A DNA stretch of 64,000 bases from Dokdonia sp. (GTDB lineage Bacteria > Bacteroidota > Bacteroidia > Flavobacteriales > Flavobacteriaceae). The number at the start of each line of letters is the position of its first letter. The stretch's first letter is position 1. This document shows, piece after piece, positions 1-8,496 of this stretch. Made by a program: the position numbers and the translations under genes. The stretch covers positions 292,786 to 356,785 of the forward strand of contig JAHDIF010000001.1 in assembly GCA_020630915.1 (NCBI GenBank), given 5' to 3'. The notes beneath the pieces are model-generated. The model worked only from the letters and a program-made list of their open reading frames with translations. It did no database searches and had not been told where the DNA came from.

Positions 1-62
1 TGTTGGGTGTTGGGTGTTGGGTGTTGGGTGTTGGGTGTTGGGTGTTGGGTGTTGGGTGTTGG
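1..62. repeat. TGTTGGG heptamer tandem array
   Basis: Nearly nine perfect head-to-tail copies of TGTTGGG fill the left edge; the array probably continues beyond the window. A 7-bp unit read as codons gives a 7-residue period on the + strand, but no credible gene lies here. It is a simple-sequence repeat in the intergenic space downstream of the - strand flavoprotein gene. Confidence 0.95.
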
Positions 63-81
63 AATGATATTACAAATTCGT

Positions 82-234
82 TCAAAAATCAAAACTCTCC
101 AATCGTTAATCGATATTCGATATTCATCGCAAAACGGTCATCTCGATACGATTCTCCTGCCGTCGAATCACTCGATCACCTGAGAAAAATTGTGCAATCA
201 AAAATCAACAATCTCCAATCCTTAATCTTCAATC
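82..234. repeat. Two imperfect 37-nt direct repeats
   Basis: Positions 82-118 and 198-234 align without gaps, sharing TCAAAAATCAA, TCTCCAATC and TTAATC blocks (roughly three quarters identical). The second copy runs into the 3' end of the flavoprotein gene. The A/T/C-rich wording looks like a dispersed intergenic filler repeat; function unknown. Confidence 0.6.
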
Positions 235-1340
235 ATATCTGCCAGTTGCTTACCAATAGTGCTCCCTATCGCAACTCCCATTCCACCCAAACGAACGCCA
301 CAATACACACCTTCTTCCAGCTTTTTTAAAATAGGTTTTTTCTGGTTTCCTACGCCCATAATACCGCTCCATCTATCGTCAATTTCAAAAGAAGTATTGG
401 GTAAAATTACCTCCCTAAGAAGACGCTCTAATTCATTTTGAATGAGTGCCGTTTGCTCCATCTTGGTTGTCTGTTCTCCTGTAAAGTCAAGATTGCGCCC
501 TCCTCCTAATAGTATCCTGTTATCTATATTTCTAAAGTAATAATATCCTTTATCTAAATGAAAGGTGCCTTTTACCTTTAGGTTTGCAATAGGTTTTGTT
601 ATGAGCACTTGTGCTCTTGCTGGTTGTACCTCAGGAATGTCTAACTGTTGCGCAAAGCCGTTAGTAGCGATACATAACTTCTTAGTTGTAAAACTAAAAT
701 CTCCTAATTGAACTTTTACCTCATTTCCTATCTGCTCAAACCCAGTTACGGTGCAATTATTAAGAATTTGAATTCCTCCTTGCTGAGCAATAGACACGAG
801 GCCTTGCATCATTTTTCCTGTGTCTATCTGACCTTCAAATTGATTAAAAATTACCTTATCCTGTATCTTCCCAAAACCAAAGTTATCAGTCCTTAAAGAA
901 TATACATCTCTCTCAAACAAGGGTCTTAAGAGGGCATTTACGTATTCCATTTTACGAGTACATTCGAGGTACAACTCAGTATCCTCTTGAGTAAAAAGCT
1001 CGTAGCCTCCCAATTCTCGATAGTCCAACTGATCATCTCCCAGTACTTTTCTAAGTTGTTGTAGGCCAGAAATACGTTCTTTTACTAAATCCAACACTTC
1101 TTGCTCTGTATGTGTTTTGAGATCGTCTAATATTTCAGAAATACTCCCAAAGCAGGCAAAACCCGCGTTTTTTGTACTCGCGCCTTGTGGTAACATTCCT
1201 CGTTCTAGCACGAGTATGGCCGCATTAGGGAATCTTTCGCGTAAGCGTAACCCACAATTTAACCCCACAATACCGCTTCCTACAATCGTATAATCTACGT
1301 CTGTAAACCAAGTTTTTTGTTCCCAATAACTCAAATTCAT
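222..1340 (-). CDS. FAD-dependent oxidoreductase, DAO family
   Basis: A 372-residue flavoenzyme of the glycine/D-amino-acid oxidase (DAO) type. The N-terminus carries a Rossmann dinucleotide-binding motif, VGSGIVGLNCGLRL at about residues 21-34, followed by an acidic strand end (LVLERG) that should bind the adenosine ribose of FAD. The C-terminus keeps the family-typical GVRLGGMGVAIG turn near residues 348-359. Length fits the family. Substrate cannot be read from sequence; oxidation of a secondary or primary amine is the family role. It stands alone, divergent from the gene at 1428. Near 1227 it holds CTTTCGCGTAAGC, a one-mismatch relative of the 14-bp palindrome. Confidence 0.8.
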   Translation of the reverse strand: MNLSYWEQKTWFTDVDYTIVGSGIVGLNCGLRLRERFPNAAILVLERGMLPQGASTKNAGFACFGSISEILDDLKTHTEQEVLDLVKERISGLQQLRKVLGDDQLDYRELGGYELFTQEDTELYLECTRKMEYVNALLRPLFERDVYSLRTDNFGFGKIQDKVIFNQFEGQIDTGKMMQGLVSIAQQGGIQILNNCTVTGFEQIGNEVKVQLGDFSFTTKKLCIATNGFAQQLDIPEVQPARAQVLITKPIANLKVKGTFHLDKGYYYFRNIDNRILLGGGRNLDFTGEQTTKMEQTALIQNELERLLREVILPNTSFEIDDRWSGIMGVGNQKKPILKKLEEGVYCGVRLGGMGVAIGSTIGKQLADMIED

Positions 1341-1427
1341 TCTGTCACTTTGTGTAAAAATAGGACTTCTAAAAAATTAATGCACTATGCGTGTTAGTTT
1401 TCGTTATTTTATTCGTCTAAGCCTGTT

Positions 1428-1910
1428 ATGTATGCTAAACTAACTTTTATTCTACTTCTTTTTGCCTCTTGGAGTTCTCCTGATATTGAAAAAATATATG
1501 CTAAGGAGTATGATGAAACCGGTAATCTTAAAGCAGAAGGTTGGGTAATGAACGCCAGCAAAGTAAATTATTGGAAGTTTTACCACGATAACGGAGCTGT
1601 AGCTTCAGAAGGGCATTATGAGAATAATAAGAAAACAGGATACTGGCATTTTTACGATAAAGAAGGTAAAGTTTTAAAGGAAGGACATTACAAAAACGGA
1701 ATTGCAGAGAATTGGTGGATTTTTTACGACCTTGCGACTCAAACAACGCAAAAAGTCCAATACCAACACAATAAAAAAAACGGATTCTGTCTAGTATACC
1801 ATAGTCGCAAGCTTCAAAAAGTTGAAAAGTACGTAAACGACATTCATAAAGGAGAATGGACTACCATACGTAGCTTTAAAAAAGACAACCCTGAGGTATC
1901 ACTCTATTAG
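1428..1910 (+). CDS. Secreted MORN-like (YwqK-type) repeat protein
   Basis: 160 residues with a short hydrophobic N-terminal segment (residues 4-14) that looks like a signal peptide. The rest is built of repeating blocks of the form W-x-F/Y-Y-D-x-x-G-x-x-x-x-E-G-x-Y (WKFYHDNGAVASEGHY, WHFYDKEGKVLKEGHY), the MORN_2/YwqK-type repeat. Such repeats act as scaffold or peptide-binding surfaces; the annotation toxin-antitoxin antitoxin often attached to them is not supported here. It ends 15 bp before the glycosyltransferase operon and may be its first gene. Confidence 0.7.
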   Translation: MYAKLTFILLLFASWSSPDIEKIYAKEYDETGNLKAEGWVMNASKVNYWKFYHDNGAVASEGHYENNKKTGYWHFYDKEGKVLKEGHYKNGIAENWWIFYDLATQTTQKVQYQHNKKNGFCLVYHSRKLQKVEKYVNDIHKGEWTTIRSFKKDNPEVSLY

Positions 1911-1925
1911 TTTTCTATCGCTTTT

Positions 1926-2618
1926 ATGCAACCATCAATTAAAGTAATTATTCCTGCGTATAACGAACAAGACTCTATAGGTCACGTTCTCAAAGACATT
2001 CCAGATCACGTACAAGAGGTTATTGTCGTAAGCAATGCCTCTACAGATGATACAGAAGTAGTAGCGTCAAATGCTGGAGCCACCGTTCTAGTAGAAAAGA
2101 ATATGGGTTATGGATATGCATGTCTAAAAGGACTGGCATATATCGCAGTCCAAGATCAAAAACCAGATATCATTGTATTTCTAGATGGCGATTACAGTGA
2201 TTATCCTGAGCAACTGGATGAAATCATTGCGCCTATTCTAGAAAATGACGTAGATATGGTAATAGGAGCGCGAGATAAACGCTTTCGCGAAAGCGGTTCC
2301 ATGACCCTCCCACAGATTTTTGGCAACTGGCTCGCAACCATTTTAATGCGCCTATTTTTCTGCGCTACCTTTACAGATCTAGGGCCTTTTAGAGCGATGA
2401 AGTATAAAAGCTTACTCGCTTTAGAAATGGAGGACAAAACTTATGGGTGGACTGTAGAAATGCAATTAAAAGTGCTCAAAAAGAAAATGACCTATACAGA
2501 AGTGCCAGTAAAATACAGAAATCGCATAGGTGTTTCTAAAGTCTCTGGCACCGTAAAAGGTGCTATATTTGCGGGCGTTAAAATATTAGGTTGGATATTT
2601 AAATATAGTTTCAAGTAA
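1926..2618 (+). CDS. Glycosyltransferase family 2 (DPM-like)
   Basis: 230-residue GT-A fold enzyme. The opening VIIPAYNEQDSIG (residues 8-20) and the metal-binding FLDGDYSDYP (about 85-94) are typical of GT2 polyprenyl-phosphate sugar synthases. No convincing transmembrane helix except a hydrophobic C-terminal stretch. It likely charges a polyprenyl phosphate or transfers a sugar from a nucleotide donor at the inner face of the membrane. The stop overlaps the next start (TAATG), so translation is coupled. It carries a palindrome copy encoding RFRES at about residue 120. Confidence 0.85.
   Translation: MQPSIKVIIPAYNEQDSIGHVLKDIPDHVQEVIVVSNASTDDTEVVASNAGATVLVEKNMGYGYACLKGLAYIAVQDQKPDIIVFLDGDYSDYPEQLDEIIAPILENDVDMVIGARDKRFRESGSMTLPQIFGNWLATILMRLFFCATFTDLGPFRAMKYKSLLALEMEDKTYGWTVEMQLKVLKKKMTYTEVPVKYRNRIGVSKVSGTVKGAIFAGVKILGWIFKYSFK
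2281..2294. repeat. GCTTTCGCGAAAGC palindrome, copy 1
   Basis: Perfect 14-bp inverted repeat inside the GT2 gene, read as (R)FRES. Confidence 0.97.
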
Positions 2619-4108
2619 TGCTATTAGAAACCATCATCATCATCATTTATACCATCGCATTGATTATCATCTTTGCCTACAGCTTAACGCAACTCAACCT
2701 GCTATTTAACTATCTAAGAGCACAACGCACCAAGGACGATGCTCCTAAATGGGATCTCTCTGATCCTGATCAAATTCCATACGTTACCATACAGCTTCCT
2801 GTTTATAACGAACTCTATGTAATGAAACGTTTGCTAGATAATATTGCCCTGTTAGAATATCCAAAAGAAAAACTAGAGATACAGGTACTTGATGATAGTA
2901 CAGATGAGTCTTTACAAACCACCAAAACGCATATAGAGCAACTGTATAAAACAGGGCTAGACATTGTACATATTACCCGAGAAGACCGTTCGGGTTTTAA
3001 AGCCGGGGCGCTCAAAGAAGGACTCATAAAGGCTAAAGGAGATTTCATTGCTATTTTTGATGCAGACTTCCTTCCAGAACCTAACTGGCTTCTGCGCACG
3101 ATTCCCTACTTTATAGACCGTAATATCGGTGTTGTACAAACACGGTGGGGACATATTAATAGAGAATATTCCTTATTAACACGAGTACAAGCGTTTGCGC
3201 TGGACGCACATTTTACTCTCGAACAAGTAGGTCGCAATAGTGAAGGACATTTTATAAATTTTAATGGTACTGCAGGTATCTGGCGTAAGACCTGTATAGA
3301 AGATGCCGGAAACTGGGAAGGAGATACCCTTACCGAGGATCTTGATCTAAGTTATAGGGCACAACTCAAAAATTGGAAGTTTAAATATCTAGAAGATGTT
3401 GAAACCCCAGCTGAACTTCCTGTCGTAATTAGCGCCGCTAGATCACAACAGTTTAGATGGAACAAAGGTGGAGCAGAGAACTTCCAGAAAATGCTAGGAA
3501 AGGTGGTGAAAAGCAAGAATATTTCACCTAAGACCAAAGCACACGGTGTGTTGCATTTGCTCAATAGCACTATGTTCCTTAATGTGCTCATTGTGGCCAT
3601 TTTAAGTATCCCAATGTTGTATATAAAGAATGAATATGCACACCTCAAACCGTACTTTTATGTGATGAGTTTCTTCGTGGCAAGCACGATCATTTTCTTT
3701 GTGTGCTACTGGTACATGTTCAAAAATATTTATGGAGGGGGTTTCAAGCAGTTTATACGCTATATAGGGATGTTTTTTACCTTTTTTAGCATCGCTATGG
3801 GCTTTTCCTTACACAACTCCATTGCGGTTTTAGAAGGACATATTGGAAAACGTAGTGATTTTGTGCGTACACCTAAATTCAACATCAACACCCTTAAAGA
3901 TAGCTGGAAGGGCAATAAGTACCTTAAAAAGAACATTTCTATCAATGTTATTTTTGAGGGGCTTCTTATGTTGTATTTTGGTTTTGGAATGTATAGCGCG
4001 TTTGTTGTGGGTGATCAAGGAGGAGATTTTGGACTGTTCCCATTTCATTTAATGCTTTTCATTGGGTTTGGATTTGTATTCTTTAAGTCTCTTACTTCAA
4101 AAGCGTGA
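2618..4108 (+). CDS. Processive GT2, cellulose/glucomannan synthase-like
   Basis: 496-residue membrane glycosyltransferase. One transmembrane helix at residues 2-24, then a GT2 catalytic domain with the D, D, TED, QxxRW signature: LDDSTD (about 90), FDADF (about 148), LTEDLDLS (about 238) and QQFRW (about 276). Four or more hydrophobic helices follow from residue 310 onward. This layout is that of processive beta-glycan synthases and ceramide-glucosyltransferase-like enzymes; product unknown. Starts in the stop of the preceding GT2 and overlaps the following gene by 4 bp (GTGA), so the three genes form one coupled operon. Confidence 0.85.
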   Translation: MLLETIIIIIYTIALIIIFAYSLTQLNLLFNYLRAQRTKDDAPKWDLSDPDQIPYVTIQLPVYNELYVMKRLLDNIALLEYPKEKLEIQVLDDSTDESLQTTKTHIEQLYKTGLDIVHITREDRSGFKAGALKEGLIKAKGDFIAIFDADFLPEPNWLLRTIPYFIDRNIGVVQTRWGHINREYSLLTRVQAFALDAHFTLEQVGRNSEGHFINFNGTAGIWRKTCIEDAGNWEGDTLTEDLDLSYRAQLKNWKFKYLEDVETPAELPVVISAARSQQFRWNKGGAENFQKMLGKVVKSKNISPKTKAHGVLHLLNSTMFLNVLIVAILSIPMLYIKNEYAHLKPYFYVMSFFVASTIIFFVCYWYMFKNIYGGGFKQFIRYIGMFFTFFSIAMGFSLHNSIAVLEGHIGKRSDFVRTPKFNINTLKDSWKGNKYLKKNISINVIFEGLLMLYFGFGMYSAFVVGDQGGDFGLFPFHLMLFIGFGFVFFKSLTSKA

Positions 4109-5568
4109 TTACTCAAGCTTGGAAATATCATAAGCTGCCTATACTCTTATCTTTCCTATCGCTCATTTTATACTGGGTATTTGCCTACTCATTAGACCGA
4201 AGCGACTTCTCCACACTCCTAGGACTGTACACAGTACTTTTCTGCCTTTTTTACATCATAGTACAAAAGGCAAAAACTGACTTCTGGTTACTAGGACTAC
4301 TGGCCATACTCCTTAGATTAATTTTTATCCCAGTAATCCCAAATCTTTCTCAAGATTTTTACCGATTTATTTGGGATGGTCGATTGCTTTTAGAGGGTTT
4401 AAATCCATATCTCACTACACCGGAAAGCTTTATTAATATAGGTCAATTGGCTATCGTGCCTCAGGCGCAAGAATTATATAATGGTATGGGTACTCTTAAC
4501 GGAAGCCATTTTACAAACTACCCACCTATTAATCAGCTATGTTTTACCATTGCCGCGATTTTTGCAAATAAAAGTATTGTAGAATCTGCTATTGTTTTTA
4601 GAATACTCATCATTCTAGCAGATATAGGTACACTTATTTACGGTAAGAAACTCTTACAACGCCTTGGCTTGCCTATTCACAATGTCTTCTGGTATATACT
4701 CAATCCATTTATCATTATTGAGATGACAGGCAACCTCCACTTTGAGTCTGTGATGCTCTTTTTTGTAGTGTGGTCGTTGTACTTATTACATAAAGGAAAG
4801 TGGTTTTGGAGTGCCGTGATATTAGGTATTTCTGTTTCTGTAAAACTACTGCCACTACTGTTACTACCACTCTTTTTTCAATGGTTTATGAGTAAGGGTG
4901 ATCCTTTTAAGAAAACGCATTTCAGGAGTAGTTATCATTTTCAATTGCGCTCCTTGCCTGCCGGCAGGCAGGTTCGTGAAAGCATACCTACCCTCCTCAA
5001 AAATGCACGGCAGCTTACCTTATTTTACCTTGTAACTTTAGGTACAGTTGCCCTTACTTTTGTTCCATTTTTGACCGGAGAATTTGCGCAAAATTTTGGC
5101 GCCACTATTGCGCTATGGTTTCAAAAGTTTGAATTCAATGCGAGTATTTATTACCTCATACGGTGGTATGGATACCAAACCACAGGTTGGAATATTATTG
5201 CAGATGTAGGTCCCAAGCTACCTCTTATCGTAATAGGAATAATTTTGCTGCTAACTTTCTTTAGAAAGAATGGAAATTTCATCGCAATGATTACCGCGAT
5301 GTTATTTGGTATTTTTATATATTTCCTACTATCTACAACAGTACACCCTTGGTACGCAGCCACACCGCTTATACTTTGTGTATTTACACGCTATCGGTTT
5401 CCTGTTATATGGAGCTTTACAATTATGTTTTCTTATAGTGCCTACAGCACCAACGGATTTCATGAAAACCTATGGCTAGTTGCGGTAGAATATTTTGTAG
5501 TAATTGGGTATTTTGTTTGGGAGGTAGTTGCGTTTAAACGCGGTAAACATCTAGCGTTTTTTGGCTAA
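4105..5568 (+). CDS. Polytopic GT-C type glycosyltransferase
   Basis: 487 residues with about ten predicted transmembrane helices. GUG start at 4105 overlaps the upstream stop. An early loop has QDFYRFIWDGRLLLEGLNPY (about residues 84-103), the acidic first-loop pattern of GT-C mannosyl- or glucosyltransferases using polyprenyl-phosphate sugars, and GNLHFESVML follows in a later loop. It probably acts with the two upstream GT2 enzymes on an exported glycan or glycolipid. Oddity: a loop near residue 284-292 reads SLPAGRQVRES and is encoded by a 16-bp palindrome, apparently an inserted repeat. Its 3' end overlaps the facing GT39 gene by 18 bp. Confidence 0.75.
   Translation: MITQAWKYHKLPILLSFLSLILYWVFAYSLDRSDFSTLLGLYTVLFCLFYIIVQKAKTDFWLLGLLAILLRLIFIPVIPNLSQDFYRFIWDGRLLLEGLNPYLTTPESFINIGQLAIVPQAQELYNGMGTLNGSHFTNYPPINQLCFTIAAIFANKSIVESAIVFRILIILADIGTLIYGKKLLQRLGLPIHNVFWYILNPFIIIEMTGNLHFESVMLFFVVWSLYLLHKGKWFWSAVILGISVSVKLLPLLLLPLFFQWFMSKGDPFKKTHFRSSYHFQLRSLPAGRQVRESIPTLLKNARQLTLFYLVTLGTVALTFVPFLTGEFAQNFGATIALWFQKFEFNASIYYLIRWYGYQTTGWNIIADVGPKLPLIVIGIILLLTFFRKNGNFIAMITAMLFGIFIYFLLSTTVHPWYAATPLILCVFTRYRFPVIWSFTIMFSYSAYSTNGFHENLWLVAVEYFVVIGYFVWEVVAFKRGKHLAFFG
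4955..4970. repeat. TGCCTGCCGGCAGGCA palindrome within a gene
   Basis: Perfect 16-bp GC-rich inverted repeat inside the GT-C gene, encoding LPAGRQ. It is followed at once by GGTTCGTGAAAGC, which resembles the right half of the 14-bp palindrome. Base composition is unlike the AT-rich surroundings, suggesting an inserted element in a loop of the protein. Confidence 0.85.
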
Positions 5569-7170
5569 AAAAACACGAGCTGTCTTTCTATACTTATAAT
5601 ATTTTTTGCCTGGGGCTATTTTATTTAAGTTTACCGTATCCAGTAATTTTAAAGTATACCCCACAAACTCTTCTTCTATCATATAATCACAGATTCCGCA
5701 CTCTAATACAACAAACTCAGAAGGTATTTTTACCGACACGAGATCACTTTCATCCAGAGATGGCAGCCTATCTCCATAGGCCCAAATAAGTTCTGGAATC
5801 GCCATTTCATAACCGTAAACAGGCAGGTCTGGTGGCAGGTCTATTTCTGAAAATGGTCTATAGTTCCCATTGGTAATCTGTCCTTGTGCTATAGGAGAGA
5901 TCACAAAACCTGTAATTACCATACCTACAAAAGTCAGATAAAAGACGTGCCGTATGTTTTTAAATACAAAAAGGCTACGTAAGAGTATGACTCCTATTCC
6001 CATCGGAAAAACAAATAACGCATAACCATACCAGGGGATCTCCCCAAACAAAGGATACAAATATAAGCCTACTAAAAAGCTTATAAACACAATCCCTATT
6101 AGACCAAATTGTACATAAACTGGCACCTTTTCTTTCCAAGTTGCTGTTTGCCTAAACTCTCTAATAATGTACTCGATATAAAAACCGCAATTTATGGCTA
6201 AGGGTATCAAAACAGGCATAAGGTATCTAGACTTCTTCTCTGGAATTACAGACAATAAAATCACCGCAAGCAGTGTCCATAATAGGCTTAATTGATACAC
6301 TTTTAAATCGTTTACTCTAGACCTCATGTAGGGATATAACAAACTCAAAAAGGCTGGAAGGGTCCAAACGCCACTTTGCAAGAAAAAATTCCAATAGTAG
6401 TAAAAGGGTCTCACGTTATAACTACTCCAGTTAGTTGTTTCTTTATTAGTCATTCGGTTAAAATGAATTGGGTCTACATACTTCACATAGATATACCAAC
6501 AAAAACCCAGAGCAACGCCTATTCCTATAAAACCCAAAACTGTAAAAGCTTGTTTCTGACTTTTAGCTATCCCAAAACTAATACCATAGGCCATCAAGAA
6601 AGGTAGCAATAACACATATAGCGCTACAGGTCCTTTACTCAAAATAGCTGCTGCTAGAAATAGTATGATACCTAAAGCAACACCAAGAGTAGTATCCTTC
6701 TGCAACCATCGCACCATATAATAAATGCTCCACAACATAAAGGTAAATGCATAAATATCCCAAGGTGCATCAAACACCACAAGCACCACAAAAGCAGAGG
6801 TAACCACTATGAGTCCGTTATAAAGGCTGTGAGTTTTTGAAAGGCTAAGCTTTCGCGAAAGCGTAAAAACTCCGATTCCTAAAAACATCAACATAAGCGC
6901 ACCTGGCAAGCGCAATCCCCAAACATTGTCTATGCCTAAAAAGGCGCCAAAAATTGCAGTAATCCAAGTGGGAAGTGGTGGCTTTGCATATCGTGCTTCG
7001 CCGTTAAGTGTAGTAAGTATCCAGTTGCCTTCTGTTAACATCTCACGCGCACTTATGAAATTACGAGCTTCCATAATACCCACTTCTAGTGCCGTAAGAT
7101 TAGGCAAAAGCACAGCCATTGTAAATAGAGCAATGGTTACTAAAGGACGTTTCTCTATGAGTTTAATCAC
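5551..7170 (-). CDS. GT39 family transferase, ArnT-like
   Basis: 539 residues, GT-C fold. The first periplasmic loop has the family hallmark: GIMEARNFISAREML (about 31-45), EGNWILTTLNGE and RYAKPPLPTW (60-69), as in ArnT and protein mannosyltransferases; E34 lies at the catalytic acidic position. About eleven hydrophobic helices follow, with a soluble C-terminal tail from about residue 430. Expected to move a sugar from an undecaprenyl-phosphate carrier to lipid A or another periplasmic acceptor. It overlaps the LAB_N gene by 8 bp, in a three-gene coupled set. Contains a palindrome copy read as LSRK. Confidence 0.82.
   Translation of the reverse strand: MIKLIEKRPLVTIALFTMAVLLPNLTALEVGIMEARNFISAREMLTEGNWILTTLNGEARYAKPPLPTWITAIFGAFLGIDNVWGLRLPGALMLMFLGIGVFTLSRKLSLSKTHSLYNGLIVVTSAFVVLVVFDAPWDIYAFTFMLWSIYYMVRWLQKDTTLGVALGIILFLAAAILSKGPVALYVLLLPFLMAYGISFGIAKSQKQAFTVLGFIGIGVALGFCWYIYVKYVDPIHFNRMTNKETTNWSSYNVRPFYYYWNFFLQSGVWTLPAFLSLLYPYMRSRVNDLKVYQLSLLWTLLAVILLSVIPEKKSRYLMPVLIPLAINCGFYIEYIIREFRQTATWKEKVPVYVQFGLIGIVFISFLVGLYLYPLFGEIPWYGYALFVFPMGIGVILLRSLFVFKNIRHVFYLTFVGMVITGFVISPIAQGQITNGNYRPFSEIDLPPDLPVYGYEMAIPELIWAYGDRLPSLDESDLVSVKIPSEFVVLECGICDYMIEEEFVGYTLKLLDTVNLNKIAPGKKYYKYRKTARVFLAKKR
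6849..6862. repeat. GCTTTCGCGAAAGC palindrome, copy 2
   Basis: Perfect copy inside the GT39 gene, read on the - strand as LSRK. Confidence 0.97.
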
Positions 7171-7780
7171 GTTTTTTCTGGTAGAGCATTATGTTTCTAG
7201 TGTAAATAATAGCACCCATAACATTAGAAATAATAAGCACTATATCTTGCCTAAAGATAAAATATATGAGCGTCATTAAACCTCCAATTAAGCTAATAAT
7301 CCAGAAACCAAGAGGTAAAACAGCTTCCTTATTTTTTTCTGCATACAGCCATTGGTACACAAATCTAGAGGTGAAAATTACTTGTGCAATAACTCCAAAA
7401 ATAAGTAACCAAGTTGTGATATCAGGATTTTGAAATAGGCCCAAAAAATCTGTCGTGCCTTTTTTATAACCATACCACAGTAAGCCAAGCGGAATGACCA
7501 CTAATAAAACCCTACCCCAAGAAGGAATTTTGTCCCATTGCCGCTGGATTTGCAAGTTGCGCATATAGATAAAATACGTGAGTACTTGTCCCAACATGAG
7601 AGCAAAGTCTACCCGCAGATAACCGTATACAAACAGTAAGAAAGAACCACATAAACTTAACCACCAGAAAAATAAGGGAGTTACCGACTGCTTTTCCCTT
7701 TCTGAGAGAATCCACTGGGCGTACATTCTTGCCCCAAAACACAATTGCCCCAATATGGCGATAAAATAAAAATTATTCAC
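7163..7780 (-). CDS. LAB_N domain membrane protein (orphan)
   Basis: 205 residues made of two copies of the small LAB_N module known from the N-terminus of some lipid-A-disaccharide synthases: GQLCFGARMYAQWILSE with FFWWLSLCGS (residues 11-47), and again FTSRFVYQWLYAEK with LGFWIISLIGG (about 135-165). Six hydrophobic helices, no LpxB catalytic domain. In other Bacteroidota this stand-alone module accompanies GT2 and GT39 enzymes; here it lies between an ArnC-like GT2 and an ArnT-like GT39, overlapping each by 8 bp. I infer a role in moving or presenting the carrier-linked sugar. Confidence 0.8.
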   Translation of the reverse strand: MNNFYFIAILGQLCFGARMYAQWILSEREKQSVTPLFFWWLSLCGSFLLFVYGYLRVDFALMLGQVLTYFIYMRNLQIQRQWDKIPSWGRVLLVVIPLGLLWYGYKKGTTDFLGLFQNPDITTWLLIFGVIAQVIFTSRFVYQWLYAEKNKEAVLPLGFWIISLIGGLMTLIYFIFRQDIVLIISNVMGAIIYTRNIMLYQKKRD

Positions 7781-8492
7781 TGCTTGATTTTCCTACTTCG
7801 TAGGCAATGTAGTTCTTTTTCATCCATAGATAGGCAAAGCAATCTATAAGGGGTCCAAAAAGTCTATTCCAAAGCCCAAATTTTGCCTCTCCTGCAATTC
7901 TAGGAAAGTGACTCACAGGAACCTGTTTTGTTTTCCCGTTCTGTAACATAATCATTGCCGGAAGAAAACGGTGTAACCCTTTAAACATTGGAATGCGTTT
8001 TGCATAATCCGTTTTTATAATTTTAAGAGGGCAGCCCGTATCGTCCATACCATCCTTTGTAAAAGCCCGACGAATACTATTAGCAATCTTGGAACTCATG
8101 TTTTTCACAAAACTATCCTTACGATCTGCTCGAACTCCTGTAACAAGGGCACAGTCTCCCATTTCTGATAGTAGTTTATTAAAATCTTGAGGGGTGGTTT
8201 GCAAATCTGCATCTATATAGCCTACTAGTGGTGTATCTACGTAATCAAAACCTGCTTTTATCGCTGCACTTAATCCTGCATTATACCTAAAGGATACGTA
8301 CTCAAATTGCTTATTTCTAGAACAGATATCTTCTATGAGTTCCTGACTATTATCTGTCGAACCATCATTTACAAAAAGTGCTTTGCACGGGACAGAAGCT
8401 ATTTTAAAATATGCTAAAAATTCTTCTTCTACTCGCAACAAATTATCCTCTTCGTTATATACAGGCACAACCACCGTGAGTGTATATCCCAT
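7773..8492 (-). CDS. Glycosyltransferase family 2, ArnC/DPM-like
   Basis: 239 residues. VVVPVYNEEDNL (7-18), FVNDGSTDNS (about 40-49) and GYIDADLQTTP (about 90-100) are the donor and metal-binding signatures of the dolichol-phosphate mannose synthase/ArnC branch. There are no clear C-terminal transmembrane helices. It likely makes the undecaprenyl-phosphate-linked sugar consumed by the ArnT-like enzyme two genes downstream. First gene of the coupled trio; starts 4 bp after the stop of the RluB-like gene, so all four may share a transcript. Confidence 0.83.
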   Translation of the reverse strand: MGYTLTVVVPVYNEEDNLLRVEEEFLAYFKIASVPCKALFVNDGSTDNSQELIEDICSRNKQFEYVSFRYNAGLSAAIKAGFDYVDTPLVGYIDADLQTTPQDFNKLLSEMGDCALVTGVRADRKDSFVKNMSSKIANSIRRAFTKDGMDDTGCPLKIIKTDYAKRIPMFKGLHRFLPAMIMLQNGKTKQVPVSHFPRIAGEAKFGLWNRLFGPLIDCFAYLWMKKNYIAYEVGKSSSE

Positions 8493-8496
8493 AATA

